A stretch of 64,000 nucleotides of DNA from Paenirhizobium daejeonense (GCF_014280875.1 NZ_JACLAL010000001.1:1-64000); one strand, 5' to 3'. Positions 25,783 through 35,811 are shown, numbered from the stretch's first letter. Notes: generated by a model from the sequence alone, not told the origin. Made by a program: numbers and translations.

Positions 25783-27600
25783 TCAGTAGAGAACGCTGGC
25801 GCCCATGTCGGCAGCGCCGGCAACGCGGCGGAGCGGGGCGAAAAGTTCGCGTCCGAGACCGAATTCATTGTGGGAGAGATCAGGCGCCGCCGGTGTGCGT
25901 GCCGCGAACTCGGCAGCATCGACAAGCACTTCCAGCGTGCCGGCGATGGCATCGAGACGGACGATATCGCCATCCTTGATCTTCGCGATGGCGCCGCCAT
26001 CGACGGCCTCAGGTGTGACATGGATAGCCGCAGGCACCTTGCCGGACGCGCCGGACATGCGGCCGTCGGTGAGCAATGCCACCTTGTAGCCGCGGTCCTG
26101 CAACACGCCGAGCGGCGGTGTTAGGCGATGCAGTTCCGGCATGCCGTTCGACTTCGGACCCTGGAAGCGCACGACGGCGATGAAATCGCGGTCGAGCTTG
26201 CCGGCCTTGAAGGCGTCCTGCAGCTCCTGCTGGTCATGGAAAACGATGGCCGGGGCCTCGACGACATGGCGTTCCGGCTTGACGGCCGAGATCTTGATGA
26301 CCGCCTTGCCGAGATTGCCGGTCAGCATCTTCAGACCGCCATTCGGCTGGAACGGGGCTTCGATGCGGGCGAGCACCTTCGGATCGGCGCTTTCCTCCGG
26401 CGATGGCTGGCGAACCACGTTGCCATCCTCACCGAGCTTCGGATCGATGGTGTAGGCGGCAAGGCCCTGACCGAAGACGGTGCGCACATCGTCATGCAGG
26501 TAACCGGCCTTGAGCAGCTGCTTGATCAGGAAGCCCATGCCGCCGGCGGCATGGAAGTGGTTCACGTCGGCAAGGCCGTTTGGATAGACGCGGGCAAGCA
26601 GCGGGATGATGTCCGACAGGTCGGAAATGTCCTGCCAGGTGAGCTGGATGCCGGCGGCGCGGGCCATGGCGACGAGATGGAGTGTGTGGTTGGTCGAGCC
26701 GCCGGTGGCGTGCAGGCCGACCACGCCGTTGACGATCGAGCGTTCGTCGATCATTTCGCCTGCGGGCGTGAACTCATTGCCGAGCGCGGTGATCGCCAGC
26801 GCACGCTTGGCGGCCTCGCGGGTGAGCGCGTCGCGCAGCGGCGTGTTGGGGTTGATGAAGGAGGAGCCGGGCATATGGAAGCCCATGATCTCCATCAGCA
26901 TCTGGTTGGAGTTCGCGGTGCCGTAGAAGGTGCAGGTGCCGGGGCCGTGGTAGGATTTCGATTCCGCTTCCAAGAGTTCGGCACGGCCGACCTTGCCTTC
27001 CGCATAAAGCTGGCGGATGCGCGACTTCTCGTCGTTCGGAAGGCCTGATGTCATCGGTCCCGCGGGAATGAAGATGGAGGGCAGGTGGCCGAAGGTCAGC
27101 GCCGCGATCACGAGGCCGGGCACGATCTTGTCGCAGACGCCGAGGAAGACGGCAGCGTCGAACATGTTGTGCGACAGGCCGATGCCGGCCGCCATGGCGA
27201 TCACGTCGCGCGAGAAGAGCGAGAGTTCCATGCCCGGCTGCCCCTGGGTGACGCCGTCGCACATGGCCGGCACGCCGCCCGCGACCTGCGCCACGCCGCC
27301 GGCCTCATGGGCCGCCTTGCGGATCAGGGCAGGGTAGGTCTCGAACGGCTGATGAGCCGAAAGCATGTCGTTATAGGCGGTGATCATGCCGAGGTTGGGA
27401 ACCTGATCGCCTGACAGGGCGGCCTTGTCCCCGGGGGAACAGACGGCGAAACCATGGGCGAGGTTGCCGCAGGACAGAACCGAGCGATGCACGCCCTTGG
27501 AGATCTGGCTGCGCACGCGGTCGAGATAGGCCTCGCGGGTCGGCTTCGAACGCTCGACGATGCGGCGGGTAATGGCTTCTATACGGTTGTCGGCACTCAT
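25783..27600 (-). CDS. edd: Phosphogluconate dehydratase
   Basis: The 605-residue enzyme dehydrates 6-phosphogluconate to 2-keto-3-deoxy-6-phosphogluconate, the first committed step of the Entner-Doudoroff pathway. It is of the IlvD/Edd family and binds an iron-sulfur cluster through cysteines such as that in GVCDKIVPG and the one in the segment GPGTCTFYG. The family signature near the C terminus reads [24 protein letters not shown]. The ATG has AGGAGG upstream. It is third in the operon zwf-pgl-edd, 227 bases behind pgl, and the gap holds a dispersed repeat. Rhizobia use this route as their main path for glucose, which links it to the alpha-glucosidase locus upstream. Confidence 0.95.
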   Translation of the reverse strand: MSADNRIEAITRRIVERSKPTREAYLDRVRSQISKGVHRSVLSCGNLAHGFAVCSPGDKAALSGDQVPNLGMITAYNDMLSAHQPFETYPALIRKAAHEAGGVAQVAGGVPAMCDGVTQGQPGMELSLFSRDVIAMAAGIGLSHNMFDAAVFLGVCDKIVPGLVIAALTFGHLPSIFIPAGPMTSGLPNDEKSRIRQLYAEGKVGRAELLEAESKSYHGPGTCTFYGTANSNQMLMEIMGFHMPGSSFINPNTPLRDALTREAAKRALAITALGNEFTPAGEMIDERSIVNGVVGLHATGGSTNHTLHLVAMARAAGIQLTWQDISDLSDIIPLLARVYPNGLADVNHFHAAGGMGFLIKQLLKAGYLHDDVRTVFGQGLAAYTIDPKLGEDGNVVRQPSPEESADPKVLARIEAPFQPNGGLKMLTGNLGKAVIKISAVKPERHVVEAPAIVFHDQQELQDAFKAGKLDRDFIAVVRFQGPKSNGMPELHRLTPPLGVLQDRGYKVALLTDGRMSGASGKVPAAIHVTPEAVDGGAIAKIKDGDIVRLDAIAGTLEVLVDAAEFAARTPAAPDLSHNEFGLGRELFAPLRRVAGAADMGASVLY

Positions 27601-27704
27601 CGGACAATCCTCCTGTCGTGACGCGCGGCGGCGCTCAATCGGGCGCTTTCAGCCACGCAAGGCCCGGCACGCCGGGTCAGATTGGTCAACGTCCGCTTAC
27701 GGAC

Positions 27705-27790
27705 GGCATTGGAGCATTTCCAGCAAAAGTGTGTCGCGGTTTTGCGTACGGAAATGCGTAAAACAAAGAGGTAGAGGGTTTTCGCGATTC
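27705..27790. repeat. Rhizobial intergenic repeat (second copy)
   Basis: GGAGCATTTCCAGCAAAAGTGTGTCGCGGTTTTGCG, written here in outline, has the same core as the copy at 1685-1790: CAAAAGTGTG, then GCGGTTTTGCG. The arms GCATTTCC and GGAAATGC (27713-27720 and 27750-27757) invert. It sits between pgl and edd in the same operon. Confidence 0.6.
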
Positions 27791-27827
27791 GGAGAAAAGC
27801 GGAAACGCCCCAGGCTATCCTGACGCG

Positions 27828-28526
27828 TCAGGGAGCCCAGTAGATATCGGGTTTCGTTGCCGACCGGCCAAGGACGGCACGGATCGGCATCTCGTTTTCG
27901 TCGCTGCCGGCAAGGGCCTTGTCCAGCACGGCCTTCTTTTCCGCTCCCTCGATATGAAGCGCGAGGAAGCGGGCATCGTGAAGAGCGGAGAAGGAGAAGG
28001 TGAGGCGGGGTTCGCCGGCACCTTCGGCTTCCATGGTCATGACCCGGCGTGGCAGCGCAAGGTCGAGCGCCTCGGCCAGATGATCCCCGCCGGGGAAGAA
28101 GGAGGCGGTGTGACCGTCATTGCCCATGCCGAGGATCACGGCATCGAAGGGTGCGCCGAGCGCGTTTGCCTCATCGGTTGCGACCGCTGCCGCATCCTCG
28201 ATGGAGGCGGCTTCATGGTAGAGAGGCAGGACGCGCGCCGCCGCCGCCGGACCCTTCAGCAGGTGGGTGGAGAGCAGCAGATGATTGGAACGCGCATTGT
28301 CTGCCGGCACGAAACGTTCGTCGACGAGAGTGATCGTCACCTTGTCCCATTCAACCAGCTTGTTGGACAGGACCTCGAAGAAAGCCTTGGGCGTGGAGCC
28401 CCCGGATACGGCGATGGTGGCAGAGCCCTTGAGTTCGATCGCCGCGTCGAGCGCCTTGACCACCCGGTTCGCCAACCCCTCGGCCAGCGCCGGACGGCTT
28501 TCGAAAGCGTGCATGCGATATGCCAT
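27828..28526 (-). CDS. pgl: 6-phosphogluconolactonase
   Basis: The 232-residue SOL/DevB-type enzyme hydrolyses 6-phosphogluconolactone to 6-phosphogluconate. It has the family stretches TIAVSGGSTPKAFFEVL and VTITLVDERFVP and the later DAVILGMGNDGHTASFFPG. I start it at ATG 28526, which has AGGA eight bases upstream; a longer frame from 28568 overlaps the end of zwf. Its start lies 10 bases after the zwf stop, so the two are coupled. Confidence 0.93.
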   Translation of the reverse strand: MAYRMHAFESRPALAEGLANRVVKALDAAIELKGSATIAVSGGSTPKAFFEVLSNKLVEWDKVTITLVDERFVPADNARSNHLLLSTHLLKGPAAAARVLPLYHEAASIEDAAAVATDEANALGAPFDAVILGMGNDGHTASFFPGGDHLAEALDLALPRRVMTMEAEGAGEPRLTFSFSALHDARFLALHIEGAEKKAVLDKALAGSDENEMPIRAVLGRSATKPDIYWAP

Positions 28527-28536
28527 CTGCCCGTTC

Positions 28537-30009
28537 CTAGTCATTCTCGTGCCATGTCCGGCCGTCACGCTCGATGAGAGCGATCGCCTGGCTCGGGCCC
28601 CAGGTTCCGGCGGTGTAGCCCTGGGCGCGCTGGCCGATGTCTTCCCATCCCTTGAGGATCGGATCGACCCACTTCCACGCGGCCTCGACCTCGTCGCGGC
28701 GCATGAACAGCGTCTGGTTGGAGCGGATGACGTCCATCAGCAGGCGCTCGTAGGCATCGGCGTTGCGCGCGTCGAAGGCCTGGGCGAAGCTCATGTCGAG
28801 CGAGACATGGCGAAGACGCATGCCACCCGGACCGGGGTCCTTAATCATCAGCCACTGCTTGACGCCTTCATCCGGCTGCAGGCGGATGACGAGTTTGTTG
28901 GCCTCGATACGCCCGGCGGCGTCATCGAAGATGGAGTGGGGGATCGGCTTGAACGCGATGACGATTTCCGAAACGCGGGTCGCCAGACGCTTGCCGGTGC
29001 GTAGGTAGAAGGGCACGCCCGCCCAGCGCCAATTGTCGATTTCCGTCTTGATGGCGACGAAGGTTTCCGTGTCGGAAGCCGCTTCCAGCTCTTCTGTATA
29101 GCCCTTGACCGGGCCGCCAGCGGAAGCGCCGGCCTTGTACTGGCCGCGCACGGTGAATTTTTCCACGTTAGCCGAGGTGATCGGCTTCAGCGAGCGCAGG
29201 ACCTTCAGCTTCTCGTCGCGAACGGCTTCCGCATCCATCGAGTGCGGCGCTTCCATCGCCACAAGGCAGAGAAGCTGCAGCATATGGTTCTGCACCATGT
29301 CTCGCAGCGCACCGGCCTTGTCGTAATAGGTCACGCGTCCCTCGAGCCCGACGGATTCGGCCACAGTGATCTGCACGTGGTCGATATGGGCTGAGTTCCA
29401 CAGCGGTTCGTAGAGCGCGTTGGCAAAGCGCAGCGCCATCAGGTTCTGCACCGTCTCCTTGCCGAGATAGTGGTCGATGCGGAAGATCTGCTCTTCCTTG
29501 AACACCCGGCCGATGGTGTCGTTCAGCGCTTCAGCGGATGCGAGATCGCGACCGATCGGCTTTTCCACGACGATGCGCGTCGATTTGGTGATGAGCTTGA
29601 AATCGCGGATCTTGTCGGCGATATCGCCGAAGATCGCGGGAGAAACGGCCAGATAGAAGGCCCGGACAAGTTCCTTCCCGCTGTCGAGCAGCGCTTTCAG
29701 CTTATCCCAGCCGTCATTCGACTTGGCATCGACGGGGACGTAGAAAATGCGGGCGCAGAAATTGGCGACCGACGCTTCGTCGTATTCCTCGGGCTTCAGA
29801 TGTTCCTTCAGCGCATTCTGCGCGAATTTGCGGTACTCTTCGTCTGTCATCGGCGTGCGCGATGCGCCGATAATGCGCGTCGGCTCGCTCAACTGGCCGG
29901 CAAGCTGCCGGTGATACAACGCCGGCAGGAGCTTGCGTTCGGCAAGGTCACCGGTGCCGCCGAAGACGACGTAGTCGAAGGGTTCCACGGGAATGATCTG
30001 GCTGCTCAT
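28537..30009 (-). CDS. zwf: Glucose-6-phosphate 1-dehydrogenase
   Basis: The 490-residue enzyme oxidises glucose-6-phosphate with NADP to 6-phosphogluconolactone. The N-terminal nucleotide-binding segment is VVFGGTGDLAERKLLPAL (GxxGDLA type) and the active-site motif RIDHYLGKE is present, as is the substrate-binding EKPIGRDL. It is the first gene of zwf-pgl-edd, and the three form a complete route from glucose-6-phosphate to KDPG precursor. The upstream 100 bases contain AATCGATT and an AT-rich stretch suitable for a promoter. Nothing unusual was seen. Confidence 0.96.
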   Translation of the reverse strand: MSSQIIPVEPFDYVVFGGTGDLAERKLLPALYHRQLAGQLSEPTRIIGASRTPMTDEEYRKFAQNALKEHLKPEEYDEASVANFCARIFYVPVDAKSNDGWDKLKALLDSGKELVRAFYLAVSPAIFGDIADKIRDFKLITKSTRIVVEKPIGRDLASAEALNDTIGRVFKEEQIFRIDHYLGKETVQNLMALRFANALYEPLWNSAHIDHVQITVAESVGLEGRVTYYDKAGALRDMVQNHMLQLLCLVAMEAPHSMDAEAVRDEKLKVLRSLKPITSANVEKFTVRGQYKAGASAGGPVKGYTEELEAASDTETFVAIKTEIDNWRWAGVPFYLRTGKRLATRVSEIVIAFKPIPHSIFDDAAGRIEANKLVIRLQPDEGVKQWLMIKDPGPGGMRLRHVSLDMSFAQAFDARNADAYERLLMDVIRSNQTLFMRRDEVEAAWKWVDPILKGWEDIGQRAQGYTAGTWGPSQAIALIERDGRTWHEND

Positions 30010-30109
30010 GTGGGCTTCTCTTTCTCGGCACTGTCGGTTTCGTTTCTAATCTAATCGATTTAAAAAAGCCAGTGGTCCCGAGCCTGAAAAGCACGCGCCT
30101 GCAAAAAAA

Positions 30110-31396
30110 TCAGAATTTATCCCGCAGTGCAAACCAGGTGAGGGCGAGGAACAGCAGCGGGCTGCGGAACTTCGCGCCACCGGGGAAGGGTGGGACTTTC
30201 AGGTCTTTCAGAAGGTCGAGTTCGCCGGTCTTTCCTGTGATCGAATCTGCATAAAGCTTGCCACAGTAATTTGACAGCATGACGCCGTGGCCGGAATAGC
30301 CGCCGATGGACATGACGCCTGGCATCACTTCGCGGACGAAGGGCTTGCGCGGCATGGTAATGCCGACGCAGCCGCCCCAGGCATGCGTGATCTCGATGTC
30401 AACCAGTTGCGGATAGATCTCCGCGATCTGGCGCCTGATGTGGGAGGAAATGTCGCGCGGGGCGTCTGCCGTATAGGCCTCGCGCCCGCCGAATAGCAGC
30501 CGTCCGTCGCGGGTCTTGCGCCAGTAGCGCACCACGAAACGGGAATCCGCGAGCGCTTCCGAGCCCGGAATGACCTCCGGAAACCTGTCGAGCGGTACGG
30601 TCGCGCCGATGAAGGAATGGATCGGCATGACGTGCGCGGCGGTGACCGGCTCGAGGTTGGCGATATAGGCGTTGGTGGCGATCAGAGCCTTGTCGGCGGT
30701 GATCGTTCCGGTTGGCGTTTCGATCAGCGTCTTTCCGGCGGATTGCCGGATCGACTTCGCCGGGGTCATTTCGAAGATCCCGGCGCCGGCATCCTTCGCC
30801 GCCTTGGCAAGCCCAATCAGGAGTTTCAGCGGATGGATATGACCGGTGCCGATGTCTCGCGTTCCGCAGAAGAAGCGTTTTGAGCCGGCCCGTTCCGCCG
30901 TTTCCCTGCCGTCCATGAAGGACATGTGCGGGTAGCCATAGCGGGTGACGATCGCCTCGACGGATTGCCGGTATTCGCGCTCGTAACTCGCCTTGTGGGA
31001 AACGTTGAGCTGACCCGGCAGGTAGTCCATGTCGATGCCGTGCTCGTCCGCGAAGTCGAACAGGTATTTCTTGGCGTTCTCGGCAAGGTCGAACAGCGCC
31101 TTGGAGCGTTCGAAGCCGAGTTCTTCCTCAAGCTCGTCGGGATAGGAGCGCTGTCCGGTGCCGAGCTGGCCGCCATTGCGGCCGGATGCGCCGTCACCGA
31201 TGCGGCAACCCTCGATCAAAGTGACCGAAACGCCGGATTTCGCCAGATGATAGGCCGCCTGCAGGCCGGTGAAACCGCCGCCGATGATGGCGACGGAGGT
31301 TTGTCTGGAACCGTCGAGGGCCGGATATTCCGGCCGCTCGGCCACGGTTTCCTGATACCAGGAGATACCCGGTGCTATCGGACTTTGCCATGACAT
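30110..31396 (-). CDS. puuB: FAD-dependent oxidoreductase, gamma-glutamylputrescine oxidase type
   Basis: The 428-residue flavoprotein has an N-terminal Rossmann motif VAIIGGGFTGLQAAYHLAKSG (about residues 31-51) with the following acidic residue, and DAO-family sequence throughout, ending with GYSGHGVMLSNYCGKL. The first residues SWYQETV are typical of the PuuB/OrdL branch, which oxidises gamma-glutamylputrescine to gamma-glutamyl-aminobutyraldehyde with release of ammonia and H2O2. The upstream neighbour, 18 bases away, is a PuuA-like glutamine synthetase, which supports the role. The name is used for the branch; other primary or secondary amine substrates are possible. Confidence 0.78.
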   Translation of the reverse strand: MSWQSPIAPGISWYQETVAERPEYPALDGSRQTSVAIIGGGFTGLQAAYHLAKSGVSVTLIEGCRIGDGASGRNGGQLGTGQRSYPDELEEELGFERSKALFDLAENAKKYLFDFADEHGIDMDYLPGQLNVSHKASYEREYRQSVEAIVTRYGYPHMSFMDGRETAERAGSKRFFCGTRDIGTGHIHPLKLLIGLAKAAKDAGAGIFEMTPAKSIRQSAGKTLIETPTGTITADKALIATNAYIANLEPVTAAHVMPIHSFIGATVPLDRFPEVIPGSEALADSRFVVRYWRKTRDGRLLFGGREAYTADAPRDISSHIRRQIAEIYPQLVDIEITHAWGGCVGITMPRKPFVREVMPGVMSIGGYSGHGVMLSNYCGKLYADSITGKTGELDLLKDLKVPPFPGGAKFRSPLLFLALTWFALRDKF

Positions 31397-31414
31397 GGGA
31401 GAACTCCCTCGCTC

Positions 31415-32851
31415 TCAGACGTTCAAGAGCAGGAATTCGCGTTCCCACGGACTGATCACCTGCATGAAGGTTTCGAATTCCCCCCTTTTCACGCCGGCAT
31501 AAAGACCGATGAATTCCTCGCTCATCACTTCGGCGAGAGCGGGATCGGATTCGAGCAGCGACACCGCCTCAAGCAGGCCGCGCGGAAGCTCCACCGAGCC
31601 CTCGTTGGCGGTGCCTTCGGCCGCTGCCGTGGGCTCGATTTCCTTGACAATGCCGAGATAGCCGCAGGCAAGCGAGGCCGCGAGCGCGAGATACGGATTG
31701 GCATCCGAACTCGGCAGGCGGTTTTCCACGCGGCGCGCAGCCGAATCTGACACCGGCACACGGAAAGCCGTGGTGCGGTTGTCATAGCCCCAGGCATTGT
31801 TCACCGGCGCCGACATGTCGGGCGTCAGGCGGCGGTAGGAATTCACGTAAGGCGCCATCATCACCAGCGTCTTCGGCACGAAGAGCTGCATGCCGCCGAT
31901 GAAGTGGAAGAATTCCTTCGAAGCGGAGCCATCGGAATTGGAGAAGATGTTCTTGCCCGTCTCCATATCGACCACCGACTGGTGGATATGCATGGCCGAA
32001 CCCGGCTGGCCCTGCATCGGCTTGGCCATGAAGGTGGCGTAGATGCCGTGCTTCAGTGCCGCCTCGCGGATCGTGCGCTTGAACAGGAAGACCTGGTCGG
32101 CGAGTTCGATCGGATTGCCGTGGCGCAGGTTGATTTCGAGCTGGGCCGGTCCCTCCTCATGGATCAGGGTGTCGATCTCGAGACCCTGCTTTTCCGAGAA
32201 GTGGTAGATGTCATCGATCAGTTCGTCGAACTCGTTGATGCCGGCGATGGAATAGCCCTGACCGCCAAGAATGGAGCGGCCCGAGCGGCCCTTCGGCGGA
32301 TGCAGCGGATAGTCCGGATCGTCGTTCATGGCGACGAGATAGAACTCGATTTCCGGCGCGACCACGGGCCGCCAGCCCTTGTCCTCATAAAGCTTGAGGA
32401 CGTTTTTCAAGACGTTGCGCGGCGTGTAGGAAACGTTTTCGCCATCCGAATTGACGATGTCGCAGATCACCTGCGCCGTCGGGTCTGTTTCCCACGGAAC
32501 GACCGAGAGCGTCGAAAGATCGGGCACCAGCTTCAGGTCGCTGTCGCGCGGCTCGTAGCGGAAATTGCCGGTCTCTTCCGGGTATTCGCCGGAGATCGTG
32601 TGGCGGTAGAGCGCCGACGGCAGGGCGAGCGAGGTGTTCGACGTGAACTTCGACGACGGCATCATCTTGCCGCGCGGAACGCCGGCGAGGTCGGGCGTGA
32701 TGCACTCGATGTCCTCGATGCCGCGGGCGCGAAGCCATGCGGTGGCTTCCTTCCACGTTTTTACCCCACGCTTAGACCCGGGATCCGGAGGTATGCTCAC
32801 CTTTTTGGACGCTGCGCCTTGGGGTCTGAGCATATTTTTCTTCGGAGGCAT
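31415..32851 (-). CDS. puuA: Glutamine synthetase-like, probable gamma-glutamylputrescine synthetase
   Basis: The 478-residue protein has the type I glutamine synthetase fold with an N-terminal beta-grasp domain (DIECITPDLAGVPRGKMMP) and the catalytic motifs VAPEIEFYLV, QLEINLRHG and AMHIHQSV. Features that set the PuuA branch apart from GlnA include a long basic N terminus and the loop FVPKTLVMMAPYVNSYRRL. It would join putrescine to glutamate using ATP. It is followed 18 bases later by the putative oxidase puuB. The pathway continuation (puuC, puuD) is not in the window. The ribosome binding site is weak (GGTGAGAC). Confidence 0.78.
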   Translation of the reverse strand: MPPKKNMLRPQGAASKKVSIPPDPGSKRGVKTWKEATAWLRARGIEDIECITPDLAGVPRGKMMPSSKFTSNTSLALPSALYRHTISGEYPEETGNFRYEPRDSDLKLVPDLSTLSVVPWETDPTAQVICDIVNSDGENVSYTPRNVLKNVLKLYEDKGWRPVVAPEIEFYLVAMNDDPDYPLHPPKGRSGRSILGGQGYSIAGINEFDELIDDIYHFSEKQGLEIDTLIHEEGPAQLEINLRHGNPIELADQVFLFKRTIREAALKHGIYATFMAKPMQGQPGSAMHIHQSVVDMETGKNIFSNSDGSASKEFFHFIGGMQLFVPKTLVMMAPYVNSYRRLTPDMSAPVNNAWGYDNRTTAFRVPVSDSAARRVENRLPSSDANPYLALAASLACGYLGIVKEIEPTAAAEGTANEGSVELPRGLLEAVSLLESDPALAEVMSEEFIGLYAGVKRGEFETFMQVISPWEREFLLLNV

Positions 32852-32979
32852 GTCTCACCGGTTGGGGTTGTTGATGAGGTCATCATACGCGGACTTCTTG
32901 AATTGGCGAGGGGGGAAAGCGCATTGACTTTGGGGAAGCGATCGAAAAGACAGATATTCTTTGCCGCAGGAGCCGGAAA

Positions 32980-34161
32980 TTGGCGCGTATATTTGATGTT
33001 GCTGTGATAGGCGCCGGTGCTGCCGGCATGATGTGTGCGCTGACGGCGGGGCAGCGCGACCGCTCGGTCGTGGTGCTCGATCATGCAAAGGCGCCGGGCG
33101 AAAAGATCCGCATTTCCGGGGGCGGCCGGTGCAATTTCACCAACATCCATGCCGGGCCGAAGAACTTCCTCTCCGCCAATCCGCATTTCGCCAAATCGGC
33201 GCTCGCCCGCTTCACACCCTCCGATTTCATCGCCATGGTCGAGAAGCACGGGATTGCCTGGCATGAGAAGACGCTGGGGCAGCTTTTCTGCGATGACAGC
33301 GCCAAGGACATCATCCGCATGCTGCTGGACGAGATGCGCGCCGGCGGCGTCGAACTGCGGCTCGGAACAGAAATCGGTGCCGTCGAGAAGGGCGCGGACA
33401 ATTTCCGCATCGCCACCAATGACGGCGTTGTCGAGGCCCGGGCGGTGGTGATGGCGACCGGTGGCAAGTCGATCCCGAAAATGGGCGCGACCGGGTTCGC
33501 CTACCGCATCGCCGAGGAGTTCGGTCTGGCGATGACCGAGACCCGGCCCGGTCTCGTGCCGCTGACGCTGGAGCCCAATCTGCTGGCAGAGCTTTCGCCG
33601 CTTTCCGGAATTGCGGTGGAGGCCGAGGCGCGCCACGGCAAGACGGCGTTTCGCGAGGCGCTGCTCTTCACCCATCGGGGGCTTTCCGGTCCTGCCATCC
33701 TGCAGATTTCCAGCTACTGGCGGGAGGGCGATGAAATCACGTTGTCGCTGGAGCCGGATCTCGATTTCTCCGCCCTGCTGAAGGCTGCGAAGAAGGAGAA
33801 CGGAAGACAGGCAGTGCAGACGGTGCTGGCGCAGCATCTGCCGAAAAGGCTTGCGCAATATGTGACCGAACGACAAGGCGTCGAACGGCCGCTTGCCGAC
33901 CTTTCCGACAAGGTTCTGGACGCCGTCGGTTCATTCCTCAAGCGGTGGCCGATCAAGCCAGCCGGCTCGGAAGGCTATCGAACCGCCGAAGTGACGCTCG
34001 GTGGTGTCGATACCGCTGGCGTCGACTCGCGGACGATGATGGCGAAATCCGTGCCCGGCCTCTACTTCATCGGTGAATGCGTGGATGTCACCGGCTGGTT
34101 GGGTGGCTATAATTTCCAGTGGGCCTGGGCTTCGGGCCGTGCCGCGGGCGAAAATATGTGA
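32980..34161 (+). CDS. HI0933-family flavoprotein (BaiN/RdsA-like)
   Basis: The 393-residue protein has the N-terminal FAD motif VAVIGAGAAGMMCALTAGQ (residues 7-25), the family stretch KIRISGGGRCNFTN, GGKSIPKMGATGFAY and the C-terminal FAD-binding PGLYFIGECVDVTGWLGGYNFQWAW. This is the HI0933/YhiN family; some members act in bile acid chemistry, most have unknown function. The start is a TTG at 32980; no ATG lies nearby, and AGGAGCC sits about ten bases upstream, so the TTG is well supported. It is divergent from puuA. Confidence 0.85.
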   Translation: MARIFDVAVIGAGAAGMMCALTAGQRDRSVVVLDHAKAPGEKIRISGGGRCNFTNIHAGPKNFLSANPHFAKSALARFTPSDFIAMVEKHGIAWHEKTLGQLFCDDSAKDIIRMLLDEMRAGGVELRLGTEIGAVEKGADNFRIATNDGVVEARAVVMATGGKSIPKMGATGFAYRIAEEFGLAMTETRPGLVPLTLEPNLLAELSPLSGIAVEAEARHGKTAFREALLFTHRGLSGPAILQISSYWREGDEITLSLEPDLDFSALLKAAKKENGRQAVQTVLAQHLPKRLAQYVTERQGVERPLADLSDKVLDAVGSFLKRWPIKPAGSEGYRTAEVTLGGVDTAGVDSRTMMAKSVPGLYFIGECVDVTGWLGGYNFQWAWASGRAAGENM

Positions 34162-34399
34162 CGGAATTGTCACAAGGGTGGCATCTCGCGTGCGGAGCAA
34201 CAAAATTTCCGCAATCATGGTGTTCTGCGCAAGCTTAATGCCGTAATTTAGTTCTTGTTAACGTGGCTAGCTCATTCTCGACCTGAGCCGGAATTCAGCG
34301 GTGCAAGTGGCGTCGCGGAATGGGACATGAGGTCGGACCGGATTGCCGCGCAGAAACGGCATTGATTTTCCCTGAACGGCAATCTCCAGGATAGAGCCG

Positions 34400-34543
34400 A
34401 TGAACAGACAAGATCGTAAGCCCCGTGCCATCGCCATTGCCAGAACGCGTGACGCCGAAATGGCGCGTCTTCGCAACCTCGCAATTCTCTGCTTTGGTGC
34501 GGCCGCGGCCATCGCTGCCCTCGCTATCGGCCTCGCCGGCTGA
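34400..34543 (+). CDS. Small single-span membrane protein, 47 residues
   Basis: ATG 34400 follows AGGATAGAG and opens a 47-codon frame. The first 27 residues are basic and polar (MNRQDRKPRAIAIARTRDAE), and the rest is one hydrophobic helix (LAILCFGAAAAIAALAIGLAG). This is a plausible inner-membrane microprotein with the positive side in the cytosol. No family is recognised, and translation is not proven. Confidence 0.45.
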   Translation: MNRQDRKPRAIAIARTRDAEMARLRNLAILCFGAAAAIAALAIGLAG

Positions 34544-34624
34544 AGCATCGACATTTTCGGCAGGATGTCCGCTCGCGGCCCGCGAGCGCCTGTCGCACGG
34601 ACGCCGCGACCCGCGGATGTTTCC

Positions 34625-34840
34625 TCAAGACGAACGGCTCTTTTCCGCTGAGCGCTTCGATAGCTTCGTTCGCGCCATCAGCTGCCTGAAACGCCAACCG
34701 ATTACCCGGAACCGCCTCGACAAGTGGCCGCCGAATGGTCCCGTGTGGGTTTCGTAAAAGCTTTGTTCGGCTTCGACTGTTCTTGCAGGTGGTCGCTGCG
34801 GACCGGTCAGTGCGATGAGCGTTGCCAGAGTGCTATGCAT
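34625..34840 (-). CDS. Small hypothetical protein, 71 residues
   Basis: The ATG at 34840 has an excellent ribosome binding site (AAAAGGAGAT, six bases away) on the minus strand. The product starts with a short hydrophobic stretch (MHSTLATLIALTG) and is then strongly basic (HLSRRFRVIGWRFRQLMARTKLSKR). It is divergent from the LysR gene. The start signal argues for a real gene; no family is recognised. Confidence 0.45.
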   Translation of the reverse strand: MHSTLATLIALTGPQRPPARTVEAEQSFYETHTGPFGGHLSRRFRVIGWRFRQLMARTKLSKRSAEKSRSS

Positions 34841-34933
34841 GACGGATCTCCTTTTCGGTCCAAAATCCGTCTTCCGATCTATACAGTCATTTGAGATGGA
34901 TAAACGTCGTAAATCATGCGATGTCTTTCACTC

Positions 34934-35806
34934 ATGAAAAACATCGCCTGGGACGCCTATCAGCTTTTCATCGAGGTCGCCCGTCGGGGAGGGCTGACGG
35001 GGGCTTCCACCGCGAGCGGCCTGAGTCCCGCGACCATCGGCCGGCGCATGGTCGAGTTGGAGCGCCAGCTTGGTCGCGAACTCTTCTTGCGCAGTCAGAC
35101 GGGCTATCGCTTGACCGATGACGGCCACGAGCTTCTAACCCATCTTGCTGAGATGGAAGCCGCGATCCGCAGGGTCGAGACCTGGAGGCAGGGCGCGGCG
35201 GCGCGCGCGCTGGTGCGGATTGCGGCGGGCACATGGGTTGCCCGACTTGTCAGCCAGAACTTTTCCGCGATCTGCACCGCGCGCGACGATTTCCGCATCG
35301 ATCTCTTCATCGCCGAACAGCGCGCAAGCCTTGCCCATCGGGAAGCGGACATCGGCATCCGGGCCTTCGAACCGGAGGAGCAGAACCTGGCGAAGGTGCT
35401 GCTCGGCGAGGTCGCCTATGCCGCCTACAAGGCGCGAAATAGTGTCGAAGCCGCAACTCGCTGGCTGGCGGTCGACACGGAAAACGCCATCTCGTCCTAT
35501 CTGCGCTGGCCGCATGAAAACCGGCCGGAAAGCATCGTCGTTACGGTCAATCGGCCGCCCGCGTTGCGGGATCTTGCCATCTCCGGCGCAGGTGTCGCCG
35601 TGCTGCCTTGCATCGTCGGCGATCTGGAGGCGAGGCTTGAACGTGTCGGTGGCGAGATCGAGGCGCTGCGTCATCGCCAATGGATCGTGATGAACAATGA
35701 CGACCGCCATCGACCGGAAATCCGTACTGTCGTCGATCGTATGACGCGGCTGATGCGGGCGCATGCCGATCTTTTCGCGGGCAGGAGGCCGAGCCGCGAG
35801 GGATGA
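34934..35806 (+). CDS. LysR-family transcriptional regulator
   Basis: The roughly 290-residue protein has an N-terminal winged helix-turn-helix (LFIEVARRGGLTGASTASGLSP, then RRMVELERQLGRELF) and a C-terminal effector domain. ATG 34934 starts MKNIAWDAYQ; a longer frame from 34916 is possible. It ends five bases before the convergent cupin gene, a likely partner. The effector domain lacks features I can tie to a ligand. Confidence 0.85.
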   Translation: MKNIAWDAYQLFIEVARRGGLTGASTASGLSPATIGRRMVELERQLGRELFLRSQTGYRLTDDGHELLTHLAEMEAAIRRVETWRQGAAARALVRIAAGTWVARLVSQNFSAICTARDDFRIDLFIAEQRASLAHREADIGIRAFEPEEQNLAKVLLGEVAYAAYKARNSVEAATRWLAVDTENAISSYLRWPHENRPESIVVTVNRPPALRDLAISGAGVAVLPCIVGDLEARLERVGGEIEALRHRQWIVMNNDDRHRPEIRTVVDRMTRLMRAHADLFAGRRPSREG

Positions 35807-35811
35807 CGGCG

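Noticed and set aside
27601..27827. Gap between pgl and edd considered as a separate promoter region for edd
   Set aside because: The content is mainly a dispersed repeat; no convincing promoter hexamers were seen, so I keep the three genes as one operon.
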